A stretch of 64,000 bases of DNA, taken from contig NMRA01000033.1 in assembly GCA_002633005.1 (NCBI GenBank), positions 401,346 to 465,345 of the forward strand, in the 5' to 3' direction. The DNA is from Phoronis australis. Its lineage: Eukaryota; Phoronida; Phoronidae. Positions 35,831 through 46,289 of this stretch are shown here, one piece after another. Within the stretch, counting starts at the first letter, position 1. Every line of letters begins with the position of its first letter. The translations under genes were made by a program, and so were the position numbers. Below the pieces are notes generated by a model. That model did no database searches. It was not told the DNA's origin and saw nothing but the letters and a program-made list of their open reading frames with translations.

Positions 35831-36719
35831 ACCATGACGTCTGTCTGTTTTCTTAAAGGAGACTGGCAGACTTGAAAACTTCCTTCACGAAGAACCATAC
35901 CGTTTTTTTCTTGGAAAATGTCTGCAAAACCTTCAGAAAGTAGCATAAAAGTTGATTAAAATATTGCAGCAAATTCGTTGGGGTAGTTGTTTCTTGGCAG
36001 TAGCAAGTCACCTCGATAAAAATCAAAATACACCTGGGCATATATTTGGTTTTGATGAATTCTTCCACGTGGTGCATAAAATACTCAGTGCACACTGAAA
36101 CTAAGAAAGTAAGACAGAACACAATTTATTCTCAATACGTGATCGTCACTACAGGTAGGAGGTAATGGCTGAATATTTACTTCAGTTATGGTTTTAGTGT
36201 CCATTTTCTATAAAACTGGGGAATCTTGAGTAGGATTCAACCTTGTATAAGTATATATGCCTGAAATATTTCTCAACTATATCCACTGGGCTTCATGTGG
36301 TTCTGACAGGACAAAATCTCAATGTCATATTTTACAACAGATATTAGTACTTTTTACATAAGTCTACATGAAAATTTTTACCAAAACTGACTTTAGAATT
36401 CTAAAAGTGTGTTATTTTCAGTCAGCAATGCACATTAGCATGGGATCATGACCAACTAGAGACATCTATTGAGCAAAACAAAAACTACCGTATTAGATAT
36501 GCTGGTAATGAAGACCCTGGCTGGTTCCATGCTAAGCAATAAATTGCTTGTGGAAGCAGTAGACATGAGAATGTGACCCTGTAATTCAACTGTTCAAATA
36601 GATTGACAAGAAATAAGGTCCTAAGCATTGTGTATGGAAATAGTCGCCTGTAAATAGAAAGGGTATTAATGTATTGCCAAAACCAATAATGTCCCTAAGT
36701 TTGTTCTAAATCTGAAAAG
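35831..36719. other. No recognised gene or element
   Basis: AT-rich. The minus frame of 89 codons at 35853-36122 has no recognisable relative. Confidence 0.4.
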
Positions 36720-36843
36720 AGAAGTTCAACACGGCTGCCAGCGGACAATCTTTAATACATGTCCAAGTAAATTACACAAGTGACAGGATTAATTGGAAGA
36801 GCAAAGGATCAAAGAACATCAAAAACGACAAAGTTTTCGACAG
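36720..36843 (+). CDS. Candidate internal exon, unknown product
   Basis: After TTGTTCTAAATCTGAAAAG the sequence is open in one frame for about 41 codons and ends at TCGACAG|GTAAGT, a consensus-quality donor. The peptide includes ASGQSLIHVQVNYTSD and a Lys-rich tail. The acceptor is only fair. A second frame is also open across the donor, which weakens the case. No family is recognised. Confidence 0.18.
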
Positions 36844-37486
36844 GTAAGTCTCAATTTGTTGTGCCGTTTTGTGTTTTCAATAGATTTTTGCTCCAGGCGT
36901 TGATGGATCATTAAGTTATTAGTTCCCTGCCCTTGCTGAAAAGTACATGTTTAGACAGGTAAATTCGATATGGTGGTTCTGAAATTTTTTTACAGGGCGT
37001 GTGGCTTAGTAACATGCTATTTTCAAGTCAAAGTTCACCAGACCACCTATACCTAGAACGGAGACAACTGGCATTCTGAGCAATGACAGAAGATACTATT
37101 ATGTGTCAACAGTGTTAGTCAGTCTTAGAAGCACATGGCAAAATGCCAATCGAATTAAACAGACTGTACTTTCCACAGTGTGTAGTGCGGAAGAGATCTG
37201 GAATGGAAACCTTGCCTTTGGGCTGAACATGCTATGACTAATTCGCTTACGGGGAAAAACGCATTTCTAAAGATATGCGGGAATTTTTACCTTCTTCTGA
37301 GTGGATATGACTTGGATCAAAGAAAGCACGGTGCAAGAGTCGGACGCAGTGGTGATGACTACATTGTCCAGTGCAAGCAAAACATTTTAACTTTAAAAAC
37401 TAGACTGAAATATTTAAAATATATGACAAAAACATTACGAAACACAGTTAAACCAACAATCATTTGGGAAATGGCCCTTGTCAAAA

Positions 37487-37756
37487 CATGCACGCACCAG
37501 AGGAGGGCTCAGGGGGGGCTTGAACGAGCCCCCACCCATTTGGCACAGTGGGCAAAAAGGTCCGTCTCAACAGAAACAAAAATTCTGAAAAAAGTAACGG
37601 TAGTACAGGAGACAAAAGTCCACTAAAAAGGCAGGAACTACCAAAATTTGGTGAGTACACAATTCACAGATCTGAACGGACCCTGTGAATCTTAGTAAAA
37701 GGTCCACATTCTCAAACACTCGAGCCCCCCCATTTTTAGGCTGGGTGCGCGCATGC
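37487..37756 (+). mobile_element. GCATGCGCGCACCCAGC MITE (family M), copy 1
   Basis: This is a 270-bp element bounded by CATGCACGCACC on the left and GGCTGGGTGCGCGCATGC on the right, with inner matching GAGCCCCC / GGGGGCTCG-type blocks. It aligns end to end with 58207-58460: AAAAGTCCACTAAA, AGGCAGGAA, ACACAATTCACAG, CTGAACG and TTAGTAAAAGGTCCACAT occur in the same order. AAAA flanks both sides and may be a target duplication. No coding sequence. Confidence 0.8.
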
Positions 37757-39466
37757 AAAATAAACCCAAGTTACTATTTTGTAATATATAAAATGTCATC
37801 AAACCCATACTTTCGACATTTCAGGCGGTAAGTCTGTGCAAATGTCCGAGAAAACTAATTTCGGTGTAAAGTAGTAGTACTACTACCTTTAATGGAAGCC
37901 CAATAATGCCATTTTGAATAGAAGTAAAATATTTTGTCTGGTGGGTGGCCACCAAACAATGGGAGACTTTCTAATAGCAACTTGGCAACTGGTCATGTGG
38001 GAACGAGTACCAATGGCCTCTAGTACAAATACAAGGTAACTCCTGGTAGAGCTGGTGGCCGTCACTGGTCTCAGGTGATCAACCCTCATTGCGGCTTCCT
38101 GAAGTCTCCCATTATCTAGCAGCAGCACTCATCTGGCAGCCACAAAATAACAAAATATTTTTCTTTACTTCAAAATGGCACTATTGAGCTTCTGTACCTT
38201 TCCACTTCATTAGGCTTGAATAGAAAGGGCGTGCTGAACAGGCATTATAAAAGTTGTCCGAGGCCAAAGATTATCCGAGCGACGTTAACCAGTACACTAT
38301 CAGTGAGAAATTCTGCACGTGAACATGGGAAAGTCATCATGTTATTTGAAAACCTGGAACACTGACAACGGAGTACTACATAGGAATTAGTTAAAATCCC
38401 TTCAGAGCACAAACTCTACACTGATGTTTCTTTTGGCCCACATAAAACTTAATAGGTTTCCACACTCGCCGTCGAGTCTCGATTCACACAGACACTGATT
38501 GACAATGATCATAAATATGATAGGCTTACCGTTTTGTCCGTCCAACCATAGACTACAGATAATATCTATGGTCCAACGGCACTGTGACAACCTTGCATAA
38601 CAGACCTTCAGTCTGATCAGACTCCTGAATTCGAAATCGAAATCAAAGGTTCCACAACACAAACTCGCGTTTCTAACAAAATTGGTCATTAAAAAGAATT
38701 TAAAATACACAAAGAAGATATAACACGCACCATAAGCCTAGGTAAACAAACACACTTCTCTCTACCGCGTGTTCGTGAAAATATTGTTATTGCTTTTGTT
38801 TCTCAACAATAGGTGTCCCCGCAATCCACTGATTTCTCTATCTCCATCGGTATTACTAGAATTGTGTCGCTCATTCGACTAAGGCGGAAGACATTGCCAA
38901 TAGCGTAATGTTATTTACAAATGTTGTATATGACAGCTCGAACTCTTGCCTGAACCAATTAACGTGTTGAAAGTTAAGTGACACGCAACCTCTTAGGGAA
39001 AGTGCAGACGGCCGGCTTCAACTCGTATCTGCCTCAAAGTGAATCGTATCTGAGATGACAGCACATATCAAGGCTCCACGGAATAGGACCTTAATAGATC
39101 AGATTTCCTGATAAACAAGCCTCTTGAGCGTGGTGGAAATAATACAAATCTATTGACGAAATGTAATTGCCGGGAAACGACCCGAGTTGCCAATTGTTCT
39201 CTCCCCAGCCGAAAAACACAAATTGTCCATGTTTTTCCTTACAGACATTATGATAGAGAACACCCAATTAGCTGATCAAAATAAAAACATGACGACGGTA
39301 ATTATTTAAAACGTTGTCGACATCTTAACCGAAATCTTTTCTCTGCACAACTCTCTGTTCATGACTGGCATAAGTCAATTGTCCTGCTAAAAAATTAATT
39401 AGAATGAGAATTATATAGTAGAAAATGTGTGATGAAATTTGAGTTTTGAAAATATGACCTACCACA
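37757..39466. other. No recognised gene or element
   Basis: Unremarkable sequence. A small hairpin (CCATAGA, 12-nt loop, TCTATGG) lies at about 38547-38572. The 102-codon minus frame at 38402-38710 matches no family. Confidence 0.4.
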
Positions 39467-40187
39467 AGTGCCTTTCATACGTCGACGCGTCGATGGTTTG
39501 GGGAGTTGAGGTCAGTATGAACTCGGTCCCGGCTGGATCGCAGTTAACAGCTCCAGTTAAGATCGCAGTTAACAGGCGGATTTACTGTAAACGTTCGGGT
39601 TAACGCCCTGGCCGGTTAAATTGGCAAACCCAAAAATTCGGGGATGGGCGGTTAACCAGACATGGGTGCTTAATTTTCAATCTTTAAAAGTCGGGGGTGA
39701 GCGCTTAAGTGGAAATCTTCAAAGATCGCAAAGGGGCGCTTAACCGAGCAGTGGGCGCTTAAATCGGAAACCACCTTAAGTTGGGTATGAACATTGGCGT
39801 TAACCAGAACGTTTACGGTAATAGCGCAGCGTCGACGCTGCGGTGCAGTATGCCACGGTTAACTTCGGTCCAATCGAAGTTATCGCCAGGTGCCGCTGTT
39901 ATCGGTGACAGTTACAGAGTGGTGCCGTGATTAATAGCTGCTTATATTTTGCTCTAATAATAACCAATCGATTTAAAAATAAGTTTAATGTCATTTAGCA
40001 CATGTAAATTTTCTCAAATTGTCACACTGAAATCTTAGCGTGTAGCGCTACCTTGCGATAACTTCGTCACCAACCGTTTACTTCGATGTTCATTAACTAC
40101 CGAAACCAGTATGAACGGTCCAGTTAACTGCGCTGTTTACGTCGACGCTCCGCTCAGACCGGAGTTAAGTCAATATGAAAGGGCCTT
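39467..40187 (+). mobile_element. CCTTTCATAC element (family F), copy B, complete
   Basis: The left end AGTGCCTTTCATACG and the reverse complement of the right end AGGCCCTTTCATATT form short inverted repeats. Inside, GTCGACG palindromic words and GGAGTTAA/TTAACTCC blocks repeat in both orientations, giving extra fold-back potential. Removing the 234-bp insertion at 39585-39818 leaves about 487 bp that align with copy A (31184-31631). No coding frame. The family matches no superfamily that I can name. Confidence 0.8.
39585..39818. mobile_element. 234-bp MITE nested in copy B
   Basis: The ends CTGTAAACGTTCGGGTTAAC and (reverse complement of right) CCGTAAACGTTCTGGTTAAC differ at two positions. 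TA flanks both sides (39583-39584 and 39819-39820). Copy A of family F has no such insert at the matching position (GGATTTTATAGCGC), which is an empty site. The inside is rich in AAGCGCCC/GGGCGCTTAA words, as in the pogo-like element at 14444, so a pogo-like transposase could have mobilised it (inference). Confidence 0.85.
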
Positions 40188-40703
40188 CAAGTAGCCTGCA
40201 TGTAGAATCACGCAGTCGGATAAGCACTGTACTTCGTAATCCACATTACCGTAACGGGTGTAGGCGAGGATATCCAACCCATGTGCGACGGTAACTTTTT
40301 TTGAATTTCAAAGAGACGAGTCAAATCCAACAGGCACCAGATTCACGAAAGTCACAGAAAAATACCTGTCCATTTCTTGGACATATGATATACGAATTAA
40401 ACTGGCAATAATTTCCCTTAATCATCAAGGGTCAGACATGGCTCCGTCGCTGTATGGTGATCTGTCACCACAACCGTATCCAATTTCATAAAATCAACAG
40501 GGAGCGCAAATCAATGCATGTTGTCAATAAATTCTCCAATTCACACCCCTGTCGACTCGGGACAGATACAATACCCGACGGTAAGCTTTTGCGATAACTA
40601 ATAACATTTTTTTTTTAAATGCGTTAAATGGACATAATCCGTTTCACAGTGGAAACGCGCATTTTTGGGAAGATTATACTGTTGGATAACATAGACTTCA
40701 AGG

Positions 40704-40821
40704 CCATGCACCCCTCCCCCCTAAAATTCTCCCAGATCCATTTGGCAGTTCGGGGGTGCGAATGTCTGACGGGCAAAATCCTGCTCTGGCCCCCCTAACT
40801 CAAAATCCTGTATCCGCCCCT
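40704..40821 (+). mobile_element. hAT-like MITE (family H), copy 1, left end missing
   Basis: The blocks CCCCCCTAAAATTCTCCC, CCATTTGGCAGTTCGGGGG, GAATGTCTGACGG, CAAAATCCTG and ATCCGCCCCTG occur in the same order as in 51777-51930. The right end ATCCGCCCCTG is intact. The left GGCGGAT end is not seen. Confidence 0.7.
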
Positions 40822-40924
40822 GATTACCTTTGACCAGAGTTATAAAAAAACGAAATTTGTTGTATTTTTATGATTTTTATAAAAATCGCAAATTATCGTC
40901 TTTGTTTGCCACCCATTTGCTGAA

Positions 40925-41060
40925 ATAAAGACTGGTGGCTTTATCGCGCGGAGTTTTAGCTCCGCCAGCGGAGCGCTAGGGCTAACCGCTCGGGATGCAA
41001 CTTCTATTCCGCCGCGCTGACGGAGACCGATCTCAGAAAATCACTTTTCTCGCAGATAAC
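40925..41060. other. CpG-rich patch
   Basis: A locally GC-rich block with CTCCGCCAGCGGAGCG, an imperfect palindrome, stands out from its surroundings. Its boundaries and identity are unknown. A fragment of a further dispersed element is the likeliest reading. Confidence 0.3.
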
Positions 41061-41492
41061 GTCACATTGACGGTAGCTAAGTGTCTCGGTTTGTTTTGCG
41101 ATGAAAAGTTATTCCACGCTCAATACTGAGATCATCTCTTGCAATTTATTAGCCCCATAAACCGGAAATTACAAATCGTGTTTCAGCAAAACTTAAAATA
41201 CTTATACATACTTATACGCCTTGTTCGATTTTCGTCTTAGCCGGCTAAATAAGACGAAATACAGCTTTAATAATGTAAAGTGTATAGTTCGAGAAGAAAT
41301 CAAAATTTGAGGACATCGTGGGGTCAAGAAATGAATGTCCCTGTAGGTAAGCTAAGGGCCTTTGTGATAAGATAGGGGACCAACAAAACTCCGTTTACGT
41401 TGAAGATTATTTTAGAAAGTGAAGTTGCAGTAAAGCATCCTTACCCCGGAACTATGTATACCGGAACTATGTGTACCGGAACTACTGCCTCC

Positions 41493-41638
41493 CGTTCAGT
41501 AACGACAGGACCTCAGGCTAAAAATTAAGACTTCACAAGATTACGTGAAGTATTGCCGTGTGTTTTAAACGAGAGCACGTGACTTTGGTTAGATTTTAGC
41601 TAGGTCCTAGAGTAGGTCCTGGCGCTATGTGCTGAACG
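41493..41638. mobile_element. CGTTCAGTA MITE (family G), copy 1
   Basis: 146 bp, starting CGTTCAGTAACG and ending in CTGAACG, with internal AGGACCT/AGGTCCT blocks forming inverted ends of about 25 bp. The central words AAGACTT, GAAGTATTGCCGTGT and GAGCACGTGA match copy 2. No coding sequence. Confidence 0.8.
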
Positions 41639-41651
41639 CACACCTGCCTCC

Positions 41652-41792
41652 CGTTCAGTAACGCTAGGACCTAGCTTAAAAGCAAGACTTTGCGAGATTA
41701 CGCGAGATATTGCCGTGTATTTTAAATAAGAGCACGTGATCTTGACTAGCTTTTGGTTAGGTCCTAGCGTAGGTCCTAGCGTCTACTGAACG
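41652..41792. mobile_element. CGTTCAGTA MITE (family G), copy 2, in tandem
   Basis: 141 bp. The left end is CGTTCAGTAACGCTAGGACC, and the right end read in reverse is CGTTCAGTAGACGCTAGGAC. It is in the same orientation as copy 1 and separated from it by 13 bp (CACACCTGCCTCC). Because CTGCCTCC precedes both copies, a 159-bp unit of flank plus MITE seems to have been duplicated after insertion. Confidence 0.85.
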
Positions 41793-42009
41793 CACGCCTG
41801 ATGTGTACCGGAACTGTGTGTACCAGAAGTTTCGTTTCAGCACGCTGGGTGTTTTTAAGAATTATTTCCGCAAAAAATACGGCGAAGCAGAAGTCAAAAT
41901 ATGCATCCAGGGCGCTTTTTCGGAGACGGGATGTGCTGGAAACTGCAACGGTAAACTCTGGGGCAACTGCTGGTACCAATCTTAATCTTGACTTTTTGGT
42001 TGGATGAGC

Positions 42010-42935
42010 TCATCTGTTTTATGAATAAAATGAACAGATTTCGCAAACATTCAGTGTATTATTTACAAATCATTCAGATAAGCGACATTGTACATTCATC
42101 TCAGGTCCCACTATGATGGGAAATCATGTAGTTCGTGAATCTGGAGCGACATGCTACGGAACAACGCAAGGGAGAGCAAACCACAAAAACTAGGTTACAT
42201 ATTGTTACACGTTGTCTCGTTGAGTTATTGCCATGAACTGCACGACAAACGTAACCATCGTTTGAAACTCTCCTGTCATAATTTGACTTTCAATTGACGT
42301 TCCATGCAAGCAGTATGAAACTCATATTTCTAGTATCATACATAAGCATATGACTTGTACCCTCAAAGCGCCTTGCATAGCGTTCAGATAGTGCCGTCCA
42401 GCCAGAAGTCTGATCGAACGTCTGATCCGCCGTCTCAGAATATCAAATGTGAAAGCTCGTTTTTAAAAATATTCAGTAAATTACATTGATTTATATATTT
42501 GTGATTATTTGTGTAAGTGCATTTGATGGAGAAAATTGTATTGTTGCGCCATTGCTCGCTGGGAACTGAGATAATGAATGTGATTGCAATAAGTTTCCAT
42601 CAGTCTTTTTTGTGGGGATGCATGCTATCCACGTACACGTCAATACAATATACTGTAGTCGAAAATGGTATGTAGGTGCCACGCAGAGTCAGGACGGCAG
42701 CCGGTACAAAGGCTTGGTGGGACACTGACCACTGAGTGGACCGAAATAATCGACGGATCACAACAGTACAAAGCTTTCATAATTTTGGAACAGACATTAC
42801 AGAAGACTATCATTTACCAGAAATAAAATCCAGTTAGCATCACTATAATTAGATATGATTGTTCCTGACAAACGCACTCGGCCCTCAAAGATATGAAATC
42901 AGTGTCAGCTAATCGTGACTGGGCTTTGACACTTA
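42010..42935. other. No recognised gene
   Basis: Only short frames. The 63-codon minus frame at 42491-42682 has no relative that I recognise. Confidence 0.4.
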
Positions 42936-42941
42936 GGGCAT

Positions 42942-43797
42942 AGGCGGATTTAGGGGGGGCAGGGGGCCCGCCCCCCCCCCTTGGCTGCCGCAAAAAATAA
43001 AACAGCAAGAGCGTAGCGAAATGTTGAGTTTATTAATTAACCCAAGTAATTAAAATTATACGGCTGAAACAAGATTTAAATGTGTGCAGTTTTAGTGTTT
43101 GGGGGGGCTCAGACCCAATTTCAAGTGTCAAATTCGGAACACGGCGCAATCGTAACGGAACTATCTCCCGCGATATCTCAGGCAACCGCAATCCGGGCGC
43201 TGGGCACTACGACTCCGTTTCCGTCGTCTGCTCCACTGTGCAATGAAGAAAATTACTTCATTCAAAAGTTTTAAAGAAAATGGAATCTTTGTGATGATGA
43301 AAAACAGAAGCTGCTGGTAAGATGTCAATTTTAATCGAAGCCTTAGTGAATCACTCAGAAACTCATAATTCTCTCTTTGTCAAACCTTAACTTAAGACGA
43401 TTTCCAAAGCAATCGCGTCATTATTGCCAACACGAAAAACGGATTTGGTCTTTTGGGCAATTGAAGACTATTTTAAATACAACAAATTTGTTATGAGCTG
43501 ATTGCACAAAATATAAAACATGTAATAAGCATTACAAAAAGAAGGAGGTTTCTCGCAAACGCTGTGGACCATAACCAAGTAGGTCTCTTAGAATCAAATT
43601 AGGAGTTAAAGCGTGGTGGTGCGGTGGTAAAGCACGCGCTCTCTATGCGTTAGGTCGTGAGTTCGAGTCTGTGATACTTGCAAACCCCCCTCCCGACCTT
43701 CCCCCATTCAGTGCTATGCGCATCTACAATCGTACTTTGAGCAAATGTTTACAGACAAAATGTTGGCCCCCCTTGTAATATCCTAGATCCGCCACTG
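42942..43797. mobile_element. ~860-bp element with GGCGGAT(T/C)TAG ends
   Basis: The left end is GGCGGATTTAGGGGGGGC, and the reverse complement of the right end is CAGTGGCGGATCTAGG. Such ends, with adjoining G/C runs, are typical of hAT-like elements in marine invertebrates (family knowledge). The interior is not shared with the short family H copies. It carries a tRNA-like piece at 43613-43681 and a 64-codon frame (43080-43274) with no recognisable domain. No clean target duplication. Two independent fragments could also give this picture. Confidence 0.55.
43613..43681 (+). repeat. Degenerate tRNA-like/SINE piece
   Basis: TGGTGCGGTGGTAAAGC fits a box A, and GAGTTCGAGTC fits a box B. A 5-bp anticodon-like stem (ACGCG/TGCGT) with a 7-nt loop can be drawn. 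The T-arm does not pair (GTGAG against CTGTG) and the acceptor stem is absent, so this is not a working tRNA gene. Confidence 0.5.
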
Positions 43798-43799
43798 TA

Positions 43800-45235
43800 G
43801 GGTAAAAACTTCTGTTAGATTTACAGTCTGAGACACACATTACCCGACCATGAAGTGGTTAGAAAATTAAATCGAGATTCTGTGATCATGACTGTCCGCA
43901 GACTGAGTAGGTTTTGGCTCGGATTCACTCGCCGAAGACGTCGGTGAGAGTCGAGTTCGCACGGCCTCAAACATTCGAATTCTACCGATATGGCGAGGTC
44001 TAACTCATTACCTGTTTTACCTATGACCTGAGTGTTGTCTTCACCCCATTCTCCATATCTGTCTTCATATAATACTCATCAAGTTGGCTCTCTAAGTCTG
44101 GCCATAACTTACAAATTCACTAATATCCATCATTCCGTACTGTCAACTGATCAACGTCTTCCACTGATGCAGGAAACCAAAAAATTGTTAATTTTTCTTT
44201 AAAATTCAAAATTCTTCAACTATATCTCAGAATAAGTGCTTGTTTAGTTAGATTGTGTGTTATAAAATTATTGTACACCTCTAAAAGTGCAAAAAATCCA
44301 TTGTAGGAACGCTTTAAATGACACGCCGTGACAAGCTTGTCTCAAGAAAAAATGAAATGCCAGCACTTTGTAAGCCTTGAAAAATCTTCTCTGATTTCAA
44401 AGGCGGATTGTTCGCCCTCCGCTCCAAGGACACGAGCAAAAGCGCCACCATGCCGTTTCGGGGGGCAACGCAAATGCTTTTCCTTCCAAAATTGTGGATC
44501 CTCCCTCTCCGCAATATCTTAGATCCGTCAATCATTGAAAGAATTTTACTACTATTGATACATTACTGCAAAAGTTGTTTTGTGATAGAAACCGAGTTTG
44601 TAGCTGTTTTAAAGCTAAATTGAAAATATATCTCGCCAATATGTTTCGCACATGACACCTTAACAGATGGGATATAGGCTCTACGAGTGATCCCTTCTTG
44701 GCTCTATGTATCCGATGGTGCGCCGCCCATGTGTTTGTCGACATGCACAGCTTTGCAAACCGGCGTCTGGGCATAAATGCGGAGTTCCATGCCGTGCAAG
44801 TAAAGAATGCAGCAATCTGTTGTAATTATGTGGTCGACGAACTCTTCACTCATTTCCATCAGCATGCAACTGAACTGGTCAGTTACGCAACACATACTTT
44901 TGTTACAGTTTCGTTTTCTTGGTCAACAACATCTCAAAAACATCGACAGCAGCGTCAACATTAACGACGCACTGAACATGACGATGGACGGAGGCCGTCA
45001 GAAATAAACGTGGCCACAAAGTTTCAAAGCGTTGACAATACAAATGAGGAAGTAAATAATAACTAAACAACAACCAACATCGACGATGAAAAGGGCAGTT
45101 TATCAATTAAAAAATAAACATGTCAGTAAACACAATTTGTGACGGAAAACTTAGTATTTCACGCTCACATTCCATTCACGTGTCATGTTGCTAATGTGAA
45201 TTACGTACATCACAACACTATCACCACATTGGCGA
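43800..45235. other. No recognised gene; possible worn element at 44400-44535
   Basis: Around 44402-44535, GGCGGATTGTT, GGGGGGCAACG and CTTAGATCCGTCAAT look like a worn element of the GGCGGAT type. Overlapping frames on both strands at 44314-45106 match no family. Confidence 0.35.
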
Positions 45236-45237
45236 TA

Positions 45238-45270
45238 TCAGGTCCGTAGGAAGGTGAAAATAATTGGGAG
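45238..45270 (+). mobile_element. Element end GGTCCGTAGGAAGG, copy 1
   Basis: GGTCCGTAGGAAGG followed by AAATAATTGGGAG matches 57278-57310. It is probably the terminal repeat of a DNA transposon. The other end was not found. The frame at 45264-45488 downstream contains an N and has no known relative. Confidence 0.45.
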
Positions 45271-45859
45271 TACAGCACAGGAACTTCGTCAAGCCGACCC
45301 CAGGCCCCAGTCGATCGCGACACTTTTGCCACCGCCAGGCTACTAGCTCCGGTCGTTCTCACAATTTTTCCGTGGCCNGACCCCATCTCCAGCTTCCTAC
45401 TGCCCTGCGATTATTCAACTCACGGTGGCACTGCGTCTCTGCTTCTGCCTTTCCTGATACCAATCCTTCTTGGCCTTCCTGTTGGTAACCTTTGACCCTA
45501 ATAACAGTTCTTTGTGGATTCGAAACGGATATTTTAGCTCTGGATTTGTCCTGTACTTGGTTACTTCTCCCCTTCCCGAAAATCACTCCCATGGTCCTAC
45601 GCCTGTCCACGACGATGACTCACAGCTGGAACGAACCATCAGTAACTAGGTAACACAAAATCGGCGCAATGGGACAAAACTTGTCTGGTTTTGAAAATAA
45701 TGCAAAATAAATTTTACACCATTTGTAATACATGAAGGGCTAGCTACCATAATAGTTGCTTGGGATACAACATAATAAAATTGATTTGGGTGATTTAGGA
45801 AGCATACACATTAATAAGTCACATAAATTCCCAAACGCCGAAATCGTTTTGTTGAACTC

Positions 45860-46286
45860 TATTCAGTTTAGCGTCACTTTGTGACGTCCCATTGGACGCG
45901 TTCCCAAATCAGTTTTGACGGTAACCAAGGTGACATTATTACTCATGTGTGGCCGGCGGACGGGTGAAAGTACTGCGGTAAAACAGGTTAACCAGGGGGC
46001 GTTTTCAAGACCAAGTTTCTTGCGAGAAAAACACGACCACTCGCAAAACCACGCGACGGTGTTGTTCACAAGTATGATCAGAGACCGCAATGTCTTTGCT
46101 TGTGTACCTTATTCAAGCAAAATGGCGGGCACTGGTGTGATCCTGTCGGCGGTCAGTGAGGTTGAAATGTTAACAGAGCGAAGATTTTTCGCCGCTGAAG
46201 AGCAAGCAAAGGTCTTCACGGTCTGTGGAAGTACCGGATGTTCTTCAACTACAGACTTCCAGCTGATCTTTTATAACCCGTACTAA
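45860..46286 (+). promoter_or_regulatory. CpG-rich block; possible promoter and first exon
   Basis: CpG is frequent here against an AT-rich background. The sequence CAAGCAAAATGGCGGGC gives a good start context at 46122. From it a frame runs to 46286, beginning MAGTGVILSAVSEVEMLTER. Upstream in the same frame it stays open to 45915. AAAG|GTCTTC and other weak donors lie inside. ATGGCGG near a start in a CpG-rich block is common at animal promoters (general knowledge). No protein family is recognised and no second exon was found. Confidence 0.25.
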
Positions 46287-46289
46287 TAC

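Larger units (their letters stand above)
41446..41828. repeat. 15-bp tandem array (CCGGAACTATGTGTA) split by two MITEs
   Basis: About three units of CCGGAACTATGTGTA precede 41484, and about one and a half follow from 41805 (TGTGTACCGGAACTGTGTGTACC). The array is interrupted by the MITE pair at 41493-41792, plus short flanks that include CTGCCTCC. Confidence 0.7.

Noticed and set aside
37234-37626. 130-codon plus frame
   Set aside because: More than a third of it is the family M MITE, including its inverted end. The remainder is not recognisable.
43613-43681. Functional tRNA gene
   Set aside because: The T-arm and acceptor stem do not pair. It is better explained as a decayed SINE head inside a mobile element.
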